Shown here in pieces: positions 42,454 to 51,372 of a stretch of DNA of 64,000 bases. The first letter of the stretch is position 1; the number at the start of each line of letters is the position of its first letter. This DNA comes from PALSA-693 sp963702305 (GTDB lineage: Bacteria > Actinomycetota > Acidimicrobiia > Acidimicrobiales > Palsa-688). The stretch covers positions 124,001 to 188,000 of the forward strand of contig CAVPBX010000004.1 of NCBI GenBank assembly GCA_963702305.1. Direction: 5' to 3'. The notes under the pieces were generated by a model that made no database searches, was not told the DNA's origin, and saw only the letters and a list, made by a program, of their open reading frames with translations. The position numbers and the translations under genes were made by a program.

Positions 42454-42923
42454 GTCCGGACATATGGCACCGTCTCCTTGCCCCCGAGTTGCTCCCCATG
42501 TCAGCAAGCAGGACGACGGTCTTATTGCCACGTCGCTGACCATCGGGACCCCACCACACGCAGAAATGCGTACGCCAACAATCGTAGCCGACGGCTCGAA
42601 CCCGTCAACCCTTATTGCATGCCAACGCTGGGCAGCCAACTACCAGCCTGCACTGCCCCAATGGCGGACATCTGCCGACTGGACCTCATCGAAGGACGAT
42701 TTCCCGGTGCAGCGCAGCAATGTCGAAGTGCCGTTCATCCAGCGTACGGCTGGTTGTCACCAGACGGGGCATCTCGGTGATCCTGCCGTCACTAAAGTGG
42801 CTGAACTGGCCGAACGTCGTGAACCATGCTCAACGCGTGTAGCCGATGTCGCCGAGAACCTCGATCGGCAGCATCCGCGTAGGGCCCGCGCTTGATGCTC
42901 GCCCGCCCACACTCTGCGGCTCC
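42454..42923 (-). repeat. Degenerate repeat D, copy 2
   Basis: Partner of 40685-41152. Shared blocks include tattgcatgccaacgctggg and aactaccagcctgcactgcc at matching spacing. This copy cuts the VOC remnant and abuts repeat R3 with about 15 bases between them, whereas copy 1 lies about 105 bases from R2. Confidence 0.7.
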
Positions 42924-42937
42924 ACGGTCGTCTTTCA

Positions 42938-43214
42938 GACGATCTCACCGCCTGACGCAAAGCCGTGGAGAAAAAGCTCACCTACCTGCACCGCCTGGGC
43001 GTGGTGCTGCCGCCCACCATCAGCTGCTGAACCGCTAACCCGCCGGCTGGACCTCCTCGTCGTCTGCCGCGTCCGCGTCCCCACCGTCGGGCGCGGGCCA
43101 GGCCATGACCGGGGCCCGAACCGTGAGCAGCACGTCGGCGCCCGGCGCGGGGGCGCGGTGACCGGTCACCCGCACCAGCAGCGGCGCGGCGTCGCCGAGC
43201 ACCGCCGGCATCAC
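42938..43214 (+). repeat. Direct repeat R3: small-gene end (with stop) plus ABC-gene 3' end
   Basis: The right border of the island. It matches R1 across both the small-gene end and about 180 bases of the ATPase 3' end. The small-gene part has TGG changed to TGA, so it is dead, while the ATPase part belongs to the intact gene. Confidence 0.85.
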
Positions 43215-44141
43215 CCGCAGGACGGCGTCGTGGCCGAAGAAGGCCCGGTCGACCACCCGGGCGGGGATGCCGCCGCCGGCCGGCACCGCGGAGCGGGTCC
43301 GCAGCTCGAGCTGCTCCGGCCGCACCAGCACCATCGCGGCCCGCCCCGGCCCCGGCCAGGCCGCGGCCAGGCCGTCCTGGAGGACCAGCCGGCCCAGGGC
43401 GGTCCGGGCCACGCCGCCCTCCACCGTCCCCGGCAGCAGGTTGGCCTCGCCCAGGAAGCCAGCCAGATCCGCGTCCAGGGGCGACCGGTAGAGCTCCTCG
43501 GGTATGGCGTCGACCACGATCCGACCGGCCCGCAGAACCGCCACCCGGTCGGCCATGGACAGGGCCTCGTCCTGATCGTGGGTCACCAGCACCGTCGTCG
43601 TCCCCCGGTCCCGGAGGATGTGGGCCACCTCCCGGCGCACGGTGGCCCGCATGGCGGCGTCGAGCGCCGAGAACGGCTCGTCGAGGAGGACCACCTCCGG
43701 CTCGATGGCCAGGGCCCGGGCCAGCGCCACCCGCTGCTGCTGGCCGCCGGAGAGCTGGTGCGGATAGCGCCGTTCCAGCCCGGTCAGGCCGACGACTTCC
43801 AGCAGCGGGGCGATGTCCCGCCGGCGGGGCAGCCCGAAGGCCACGTTGGCCGCCACTCTGAGATGGGGAAAAAGAGCTCCGTCCTGCGGCACGTAGCCGA
43901 TCCGCCGCCGCTCGGGCGGGAGTGAGCTACGGCCGTCGTCGAACACCGTGGTCCCGAGCCGGACCACACCGGACTCGATCCGTTCGAAGCCGGCGATGAC
44001 CCGTAGCAGGGTCGTCTTTCCGCTCCCCGACGCCCCCAACACCGCGGTAAACGACCCCTGCTCGACGCGCAGGTCCACCCCGTCGAGGACCGGCTGGTGG
44101 TCGTAGCGCTGGCGGACGGCGGTGAGGTCGAGGTCGTTCAT
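43035..44141 (-). CDS. fbpC: Iron(III)-type ABC transporter ATP-binding protein (FbpC-like)
   Basis: Walker A GASGSGKTT, signature LSGGQQQR, Walker B VVLLDEPFSALD and H-loop VLVTHDQDE identify the ATPase. The C-terminal TOBE-like domain (about residues 285-368) is typical of Fbp/Pot subfamilies. The ATG overlaps the permease stop (ATGA). The 3' end is part of direct repeat R3. It powers the two-domain permease encoded upstream in the operon. Confidence 0.9.
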   Translation of the reverse strand: MNDLDLTAVRQRYDHQPVLDGVDLRVEQGSFTAVLGASGSGKTTLLRVIAGFERIESGVVRLGTTVFDDGRSSLPPERRRIGYVPQDGALFPHLRVAANVAFGLPRRRDIAPLLEVVGLTGLERRYPHQLSGGQQQRVALARALAIEPEVVLLDEPFSALDAAMRATVRREVAHILRDRGTTTVLVTHDQDEALSMADRVAVLRAGRIVVDAIPEELYRSPLDADLAGFLGEANLLPGTVEGGVARTALGRLVLQDGLAAAWPGPGRAAMVLVRPEQLELRTRSAVPAGGGIPARVVDRAFFGHDAVLRVMPAVLGDAAPLLVRVTGHRAPAPGADVLLTVRAPVMAWPAPDGGDADAADDEEVQPAG

Positions 44142-45691
44142 GGGCGGGCGGCCGCCGGGTCCCGGTTGAACCAGCGGGTCAGTACGTAGCCGGGCACCGC
44201 CGCCAGGGCCACCATGACGACGGCGTAGGGGGCGGCCGCCCCGTAGGAGGTGTTGCTCTGGTAGGCCCAGAATTGGGTGGCCAAGGTGTGCACGCCGGTG
44301 GGGACCAGGATGAGGGTGGCGGTCAGTTCGGTCACGGCCGACAGGAACACCAGGCAGAAGCCGGCCGCCAGGCCGGGGGCCACCAGCGGCAGGGTGACTC
44401 GCAGCAGCACCTCCCAGGGCCGCCGGCCCAGGCTGCGGCCCACCTCCTCCAGCCGGCGGGGGGCCTGGGCCACCGAGGCCCGCACGCACACCAGGGCCAG
44501 CGGGAAGAACAGCACGGCGTAGGCGGCGACCAGCAACGTGGCGCTCTGGTAGAGCCGGGGCACGTAGTGGGAGGCGAAAAACACCAGGGCCAGTGCTATC
44601 ACCAGACCGGGCAGGGACTGCACCACATAGGTGCTGCGCTCCAGCACCATCGTCGCCGGCGAGCGAAAGCGGACCGCCAGCAGCGCCACCGGCAGGGCCA
44701 GCACCGTGGCCACCAGGGCCGCGGCGGCGCTGTAGGTGGCGGTGTGCTCCAGGGCGCCCCAGATCGACACGCCCGGCAGGGTGGTGGTGTGGCTGGCGGC
44801 CATCCAGTACAGCAGGGTGCCGACGGGCACCCCCAGGCCCGCGCCGGCGAGCGCCGCCATGCCCGCCATGGCCGCCACCAGCCGGCCGCCGCGCAGGCGG
44901 TGACGGACCTGGAGGTGGGCGGTTTGGCCGCCGGCCCGGCTGATCCGGCCCCGGGTGCTCACCGCGCCCTCGCCCGCCAGGACGACGAGACCGATCAGCA
45001 CCAGCACCAGTGACAGGCCGGAGGCGGCCGGCAGGTCGAAGGCGGTGGTCAGCTCCGAGAAGATGGTGGTGGTGAAGGTCTGGAACCGCATGATCTCGAA
45101 GGCGCCGTACTCGGCCAGGAGGGCCAGGCACACCAGCAGGCAGCCGCCGGTGAGAGCCGGGCGGATCTGGCGCAGCGTGACCCGGAAGAACGTCTCGACC
45201 GGGCTCAGCCCCAGGCTGCGGGCCACTTCCTCCTCGCTGGGGTCGGCCCGGCGCAGCGCCGCCGCCACCGGGAGGTACACCAGCGGGTAGACGGCCAGGG
45301 TCATGACCACGGTGGCGCCGGCCAGGCCGTGCAGGGCGGGCACGATCGAATGCCAGGCGTAGCCCACCACGAAGTCGGGGATGGCCACGGGGAGCACCAC
45401 CAGCACGGCCCACATGCGCCGGCCGGGCAGCGACGTGCGCTCGACCAGGAAGGCGGCCGCCGTGCCCAGGACGGCGGAGCCGGCGCTGACCAGGGCCGCC
45501 AGTTGCACCGTGTTGAGGAGCAGGACCCGGGTGAGACGGCGGAAGACCAGCCGGAAGACGTCGTGCCAGCCGGCCTGCCCGGCCTGCAGGACCAGGAATA
45601 CCAGCGGCACCAGCACGGCGGCGGCGATCAGGCCGCTGGCGATGACGAGCAGGCGCGGCGGACGGCGACGACTGTGCAGCGCCAGCGTCAT
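44138..45691 (-). CDS. fbpB: Iron(III) ABC transporter permease, two fused permease domains (FbpB-like)
   Basis: About 12 membrane segments and two EAA loops, one in each half (EEEVARSLGLSPVETFFRVTL and RRLEEVGRSLGRRPWEVLLRVTL), the mark of FbpB-type fused permeases. 517 residues is the expected size. It lies 23 bases after the substrate-binding gene and overlaps the ATPase gene by 4 bases. Confidence 0.9.
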   Translation of the reverse strand: MTLALHSRRRPPRLLVIASGLIAAAVLVPLVFLVLQAGQAGWHDVFRLVFRRLTRVLLLNTVQLAALVSAGSAVLGTAAAFLVERTSLPGRRMWAVLVVLPVAIPDFVVGYAWHSIVPALHGLAGATVVMTLAVYPLVYLPVAAALRRADPSEEEVARSLGLSPVETFFRVTLRQIRPALTGGCLLVCLALLAEYGAFEIMRFQTFTTTIFSELTTAFDLPAASGLSLVLVLIGLVVLAGEGAVSTRGRISRAGGQTAHLQVRHRLRGGRLVAAMAGMAALAGAGLGVPVGTLLYWMAASHTTTLPGVSIWGALEHTATYSAAAALVATVLALPVALLAVRFRSPATMVLERSTYVVQSLPGLVIALALVFFASHYVPRLYQSATLLVAAYAVLFFPLALVCVRASVAQAPRRLEEVGRSLGRRPWEVLLRVTLPLVAPGLAAGFCLVFLSAVTELTATLILVPTGVHTLATQFWAYQSNTSYGAAAPYAVVMVALAAVPGYVLTRWFNRDPAAARP

Positions 45692-45714
45692 GGTGCTCCC
45701 CTCCCCCCGCCCGC

Positions 45715-46860
45715 CTAGACCAGCTGGGCTTGCTGGAGCAGGTGCAGCGCCTCGGAACCGTCGCCGAGCTGCTGGATGGTGACGGGCGCCGGCTGGAGCT
45801 GGTCGAACGGCTTCAGCCCCGCCGGGGCCGCGACCCCCGGGCGCAGCGGGTACTCGAAGCTGTCGCTGGCCACCATGACCTGCTGCCCCGCGGCGGAGAC
45901 CAGAAAGGCCAAGAACTGCTGGGCCGCGGCCTGATGCTTGCTCGACTTGAGGACGGCGGCGCCGGACACGTCCACCACATACCCGGGATCCCGGGCCGCG
46001 AAATAGGCGATCTGCGAGTGCACCCCGCCCGCCCCGACCTCTTTGGCCATCCGGTACCAGTAGTAGTGGTCCACCAGCCCGATGGCCGCCTGCCCGCTGT
46101 TGACGTCCGCGGTGACCGTCTCGTTGGAAGGCTCAATGTGCGCAGAGGCGTTGCCCTTGACGGCCTTGAGCCACGCCAGGGCGCCCGACGCCCCTTCCGC
46201 CTGAGCGACCGACGTCACCAGCGGCTGGAAATCCGTCTCCGTCGGGGCCAGGGCCAGCTTGCCCTTCCACTGCGGCTTCGCCAGGTCCAGGACCGAGGTG
46301 GGCAGCTGCGACGGGTTCAGCCGCGAGGTGTTGTAGACGAGCACGCTGATGCGGGCCGAGACGCCCACCCATTGGCCTTGCGGCGAGCTGTACTGGGCCG
46401 GCACCGCGGACAGGGTGCCGGCCGCGGCGGGGGCCAGCAGCCCTTTGCCCTGGAGGGCCATCAGGGACGGCGAGTTTTCCGTGTAGAACACATCGGCCGG
46501 CGACGACGACCCCTCCTGCTCGATCTGCTGGGCCAGGGAGGCCTCGTCGCCGTCGCGTTCGTTGACGTGGATGCCGGTCTGTCGTTGGAAGGCCGACACC
46601 AGGGCCTGGGTGGTCTGGGTGTGCTGTCCGCTGTAGAGGGTGATGGACCCCGGTCCGCCCGGGCCGGAGCCGCCCCCGCCGCACGCCGCCAGGACGCCGG
46701 CGGCCACCACCCCGGCGCCCACTACCCGGGCGCCCACTCCCCCACCCGGGCGCCCACCACCCGGGCGCCCACCACCCGGGCGGCGGCCACGACGCCGAGC
46801 CGGCGCCCCGAATGGCGGCCCCGGAAGGCGCCGATTGAGAACACCATTCCAGTGTGCCAA
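45715..46860 (-). CDS. fbpA: Iron(III) substrate-binding lipoprotein (FbpA-like)
   Basis: A long basic Arg/Gly-rich n-region is followed by VVGAGVVAAGVLAAC, a hydrophobic core with a lipobox, so the mature protein is a lipid-anchored receptor. The binding domain shows ITLYSGQHTQTTQALVSAFQRQTG, DVFYTENSPSL, and the two-tyrosine iron site candidate in DHYYWYRMAKE. These match bacterial ferric-binding proteins. The start lies just downstream of an iron box. The Arg/Gly stretch is encoded by short DNA repeats. Confidence 0.9.
   Translation of the reverse strand: MAHWNGVLNRRLPGPPFGAPARRRGRRPGGGRPGGGRPGGGVGARVVGAGVVAAGVLAACGGGGSGPGGPGSITLYSGQHTQTTQALVSAFQRQTGIHVNERDGDEASLAQQIEQEGSSSPADVFYTENSPSLMALQGKGLLAPAAAGTLSAVPAQYSSPQGQWVGVSARISVLVYNTSRLNPSQLPTSVLDLAKPQWKGKLALAPTETDFQPLVTSVAQAEGASGALAWLKAVKGNASAHIEPSNETVTADVNSGQAAIGLVDHYYWYRMAKEVGAGGVHSQIAYFAARDPGYVVDVSGAAVLKSSKHQAAAQQFLAFLVSAAGQQVMVASDSFEYPLRPGVAAPAGLKPFDQLQPAPVTIQQLGDGSEALHLLQQAQLV
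46710..46790 (-). repeat. 15-bp repeats in the signal region of the iron-binding lipoprotein gene
   Basis: About four copies of ccgggcgcccaccac occur in tandem. They encode RPGGG-like residues in the positively charged n-region. Such repeats can change length, which would lengthen or shorten the n-region without breaking frame. Confidence 0.65.
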
Positions 46861-46886
46861 ATCCTAGGGGGCCTTCACAACTTTAG

Positions 46887-46905
46887 TTAGGGAAGGCGAA
46901 CCTTC
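46887..46905 (-). promoter_or_regulatory. DtxR/IdeR-like iron box upstream of fbpA
   Basis: The plus strand reads ttagggaaggcgaaccttc, which matches the DtxR/IdeR consensus ttaggttaggctaacctaa at 14 of 19 positions and keeps the outer tta and aacc blocks. It lies 27-45 bases before the fbpA start, a normal operator position for iron repression of an iron importer. The promoter itself was not identified. Confidence 0.65.
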
Positions 46906-46918
46906 CGGCCGGTCGACC

Positions 46919-47911
46919 TCAGCCGATCAGGCCCAACTCCCGCACCGCGTCGCGCTCCTCGCCGAGCTCGGTGACCGACGCGTCGATGCGGGTGCGAGAA
47001 AACTCCTCGATGTCGAGCCCGGGCACGATCCGGTAGGCCCCGCCGGCGGTGGTGACCGGAAACGACGATATGAGCCCCTCCGGGACGTCGTACGAGCCGT
47101 CCGACGGGATGCCCATCGACACCCAGTCGCCGGCGGCCGTACCCAACACCCAGTCGTGGACGTGGTCGATGGCCGCGCTGGCGGCGGAGGCGGCGCTCGA
47201 CGCGCCGCGGGCCTCGATGATCGCGGCGCCGCGCTGCTGCACGGCCGGGATGAACTCCTTCTCCACCCAGGCGTCGTCGCCGATGACGTCGGCGGCCGGC
47301 TGGCCGCCGATGCGGGCCCGGTAGACGTCGGGGTACTGGGTCGCGGAGTGGTTGCCCCAGATGGTCATGTTGGTCACGTCCGGGACGGGCCGGCCCGACT
47401 TGGCAGCCAGCTGGGCCTTGGCCCGGTTTTGGTCGAGGCGGGTCATGGCCGTAAACCGCTCGGGGGTGATGTTGGGGGCGTTGTGCATGGCGATGAGCGC
47501 ATTGGTGTTGGCCGGATTGCCGACCACCAGCACCCTGATGTCCGGGGCGGCATTGTCGGACAGGGCCTTGCCCTGGACCGTGAAGATGGCCCCGTTGGCC
47601 TCGAGCAGGTCCTTGCGTTCCATGCCTTTGCTGCGCGGCCGGGCCCCCACGAGCAGGGCGAAGTTGGCGTCGCCGAACGCCTCGTTGGCGTCGTCGCTGG
47701 TCACCACGCCGGCCAGCAGCGGGAAGGCGCAGTCGTCGAGCTCCATGACCACGCCCTGCAGGGCGCCTAGGGCGGGGGTGATCTCGAGCAACTGCAGGAT
47801 GACCGGCTGGTCGGGACCGAGCAGGGCGCCGCTGGCGATCCGGAACAGCAAGCTGTAGCCGATCTGCCCGGCAGCACCGGTCACAGCCACACGTACGGGT
47901 GAAGCGGTCAT
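46919..47911 (-). CDS. mdh: Malate dehydrogenase
   Basis: Mdh interconverts malate and oxaloacetate. The Rossmann start VRVAVTGAAGQIGYSLLFRIASG, the substrate-binding loop GARPRSKGMERKDLL (both Arg residues), and TIWGNHSATQYPDV with the catalytic His identify the long bacterial/eukaryotic-cytosolic-like type. 330 residues is normal. It precedes the oxidoreductase gene on the same strand by about 90 bases in genome order. Confidence 0.95.
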   Translation of the reverse strand: MTASPVRVAVTGAAGQIGYSLLFRIASGALLGPDQPVILQLLEITPALGALQGVVMELDDCAFPLLAGVVTSDDANEAFGDANFALLVGARPRSKGMERKDLLEANGAIFTVQGKALSDNAAPDIRVLVVGNPANTNALIAMHNAPNITPERFTAMTRLDQNRAKAQLAAKSGRPVPDVTNMTIWGNHSATQYPDVYRARIGGQPAADVIGDDAWVEKEFIPAVQQRGAAIIEARGASSAASAASAAIDHVHDWVLGTAAGDWVSMGIPSDGSYDVPEGLISSFPVTTAGGAYRIVPGLDIEEFSRTRIDASVTELGEERDAVRELGLIG

Positions 47912-48002
47912 CGTTGTCTGAGCCTCCGGATCGGGGAACGCCGTGACGCGGCGTCTCCGACGTTATCGCCCTCCACTACGAAATCAGCAACCGCCGGGGT
48001 CG

Positions 48003-48908
48003 TCAGGTCTGCAGGGGCAGCAGGATGTCCGCCAGTTGAGCGAGCGCCTGGTCCGGGGACCCGCTGCCCCCGACGGGCCGGACCACAAACTTGGACAAGC
48101 CGGCGTCGACGTGCCCCTGCACCAGCTCTTTGAGCTGTTGGGGCCCGACGGGGACCAGATCGGCCGCCGGGGCCCGGTCGTCCGGTTGCCGGCGGCGGGA
48201 CCGGATGAGCTCGACCGTGCGGGGGTCGGGTTCGTCGCCTGCATAGGGAATGCTCAGCCCGAAATGCTCAGGGTCGATGGTGCGGCCCACGCCGGTGGCG
48301 GCCTCCTGGATGCGTTCCCGGGCGGTGCGGGCCTCGGCCGGGGTGAGCGCCGAGCCCAGCCAGCCGTCCGCCACCCGTCCGGTGCGGGCGAGCGCCGCCG
48401 GCCCGCTGCCGCCAAACCACACCTCGAGGGGCTGCTGGTACGACCGACCGGGTGACGGCGTCGCCTCGAACTGGTAGGGCCAGCCCACGCCGGCGTGCGT
48501 GACCGGGTCCCCGGCCCACCAGGTGCGCAGCAAGGGGGTGACCTCCTCGAGGAGGGCGCCCCGGTTGGCGGTCGATCCCAGCGCCTGCCGCTCCCCGGGT
48601 TGGTCCAGGCCCACCACGAAGCTCAGGAGGAGCCGGCCCCCGGACAGCTGGTCGATGTGCGCCAGCGACTTGGCCAGGGTCAGCGGGTTCCGCCCGACGG
48701 GGACGATGTTGGCGCCCAGCTTCAGTTTCGTGGTGGCCGCGGCCGCGTAGGCCAGACCCACGATCGGATCCAGGGTGGCGCCCAGGGGGATGTCGGACAG
48801 CCACACCGTGTCGAAGCCCAGCTTCTCCAGGGCGACCACCTCGGCCGTGTAGTGGTCGAGACCGGCGCCTCCGAGCCCGGCGGCGGATATGGCGAAGCGG
48901 ATCTTCAT
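48003..48908 (-). CDS. Luciferase-like (LLM) oxidoreductase, probably F420-dependent
   Basis: The TIM-barrel begins KIRFAISAAGLGGAGLDHYTAEVVALEKLGFDTVWLSDIP and includes KLKLGANIVPVGRNPLTLAKSLAHIDQLSGGRLLLSFVVG, the typical flavin or F420 binding region. The family uses FMN or F420; actinobacteria of this kind mostly use F420, so F420 is a family inference. Substrate unknown. 301 residues. Confidence 0.85.
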   Translation of the reverse strand: MKIRFAISAAGLGGAGLDHYTAEVVALEKLGFDTVWLSDIPLGATLDPIVGLAYAAAATTKLKLGANIVPVGRNPLTLAKSLAHIDQLSGGRLLLSFVVGLDQPGERQALGSTANRGALLEEVTPLLRTWWAGDPVTHAGVGWPYQFEATPSPGRSYQQPLEVWFGGSGPAALARTGRVADGWLGSALTPAEARTARERIQEAATGVGRTIDPEHFGLSIPYAGDEPDPRTVELIRSRRRQPDDRAPAADLVPVGPQQLKELVQGHVDAGLSKFVVRPVGGSGSPDQALAQLADILLPLQT

Positions 48909-48935
48909 GGCCCCATGGTGCCCGCCCGGGCGCGG

Positions 48936-49924
<989 letters not shown>

Positions 49925-49930
<6 letters not shown>

Positions 49931-49990
49931 ACGATTCCGGCACGGCACGTTCCTGAATTCAACTCCTTGGCTGGCATTTGAGCGCTATCT
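49925..49990. other. Junction between two unlike DNA segments
   Basis: Homology to Icd stops at about 49930 and the next bases contain a gaattc site at 49956-49961. After it the GC content falls, gene style changes and no actinobacterial gene is found. The gap 49990-50131 holds nothing I can name. Confidence 0.6.
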
Positions 49991-50131
49991 CCATTCAATG
50001 AATTTTAGTGGAACCGGGCCGCGACCTCGTCCCGCGGACCCGGCCGGTAGAACTTAAGCATCCGCCACCATAATGCAAACTCGCGACGCGCCTTTCTTCG
50101 CCCCTCGCTCCCGGAGTCGGCAGATGTCAGG

Positions 50132-50583
50132 ATGTTCTCCTTGAACAGTATGCGCACCCCGTTGACTAATTTTTCGACCCGCCACGCCGGGTTTCTATAC
50201 TCGCCGCAGCCGCCGCATTCGCCCTACCGCGCGGCGCTGCGGCCTGCACGCTGCCCGCATCGGCGGTCCGGACTTCAATCATCGCCGCCCCGTCGCGGCT
50301 ATCACTCAGCTCGACCGTCGCCCAAGATTCGAACTCCGATTCCGACGGCGAACACAGCGTCTCATCGGACCAGCTCGAGAAGTACGTCGCCGTCTATCGC
50401 GATATGCAGCAGGACCGCGGCCTCACCGTGGAGAGCGCGGCCGCCAAGGAGAGCCTCTCGCTCAGCCAATTTCGCAAGCTCGAACAAAAGATCGAGCGCG
50501 ACGAGGTCGCCCGCGAGCACGTCCGGATTGAGCTGCAGAAGGCCGCCACTGCCAGTCCGACCGTCGGCCCGGCGAAAAATTAG
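50132..50583 (+). CDS. Putative secreted helical protein, frame break near 50195
   Basis: The C-terminal 70 codons in one frame read SSDQLEKYVAVYRDMQQDRGLT and QFRKLEQKIERDEVAREHVR and end at TAG 50581-50583; this looks like a real helical protein. Upstream a hydrophobic stretch SILAAAAFALPRGAAAC is in the same frame, and the likely start MRTPLTNFSTRHA (ATG 50150 or 50132) is in a neighbouring frame. One shift in the gccgggtttc run would join them into a secreted protein of about 145 residues. Family not recognised. This is the only plus-strand gene after the junction. Confidence 0.45.
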
Positions 50584-50794
50584 CGCCGCGGCCGATTCTC
50601 ATTACCAACCCCAGGCGGAACTCTCGATCAAAACACCGGGGGCGCCGTCACGAAGAAGCGCCCGGCGCTCGAACAGCATTTCCGCCGGTCTGCCGCGACC
50701 GGCCCCCGGTCATCACCGCCACCGGCCCCGCAAAAATGCGACGCGGCGAGCAGCGCTTGCGCCACTCACCGCGCCTTGAAAACGTTCGCTGACT

Positions 50795-51076
50795 TTACTT
50801 CGTGACCGAGCTTGAAAAGGCCGCTTCGAGACGCGCCACCGCATCGTCAGCGCGCCGTGCCGAATCCGCCGCCTCTTGCGCGCCGGCATCGGCTTTCTGC
50901 GCCGCGGCCTGCGCCTGCTGCGCGGCCGCCTCGGCGCTGGTCGCCGACGAGCCCGCGGCGGTCGCGTCAGACTGGGCCTTTTGCTTCGCCGCGGCGATCG
51001 TCGCGCCATTCGAGCAGGCGGCGGCAAACGCCACCAGCATTACGATTACAATCGATTTAACGAGATTCTTCATCAT
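50795..51076 (-). CDS. Small alanine-zipper lipoprotein
   Basis: Signal peptide MMKNLVKSIVIVMLVAFAAAC with a lipobox cysteine, then a 70-residue Ala-rich heptad pattern (AAAQQAQAAAQKADAGAQEA, SARRADDAVARLEAAF). It ends with Lys, like Lpp-type lipoproteins that are linked to peptidoglycan, and resembles the alanine-zipper family. A Shine-Dalgarno GGAGG lies 9 bases before the ATG. It is a sign that the segment comes from an organism with an outer membrane. Confidence 0.75.
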   Translation of the reverse strand: MMKNLVKSIVIVMLVAFAAACSNGATIAAAKQKAQSDATAAGSSATSAEAAAQQAQAAAQKADAGAQEAADSARRADDAVARLEAAFSSSVTK

Positions 51077-51372
51077 CCTGAGGCTCCTCCCTCTAATTCC
51101 AGCGCGGCCACCGGACCCCAACTGCATCGACTATGATGTAAGTGCGGGCTGTGGAAACCCCGCCATAGTTACAAATCAGATTCGGTGAAGCAAGCTCGTC
51201 CGCGTTCAGGAGTGTGCCGCACGGCACCAATTCAGGTCCGCGCCTAGCACCGAATTCAGCGCGCCGTTATCGATCCAAACACCTCGGCCAAACACCTTGG
51301 GCCCGAGGCTCAAGGCGCACGACGCGGACGGCGTGGATCCTTTGACGATGTTTAAGATCGCTTCGATCAGCT
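51077..51372. other. Gap between lipoprotein and hybrid kinase genes
   Basis: About 300 bases. I see the leader of the lipoprotein gene at the left edge and otherwise no gene, RNA or clear hairpin. Confidence 0.4.
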
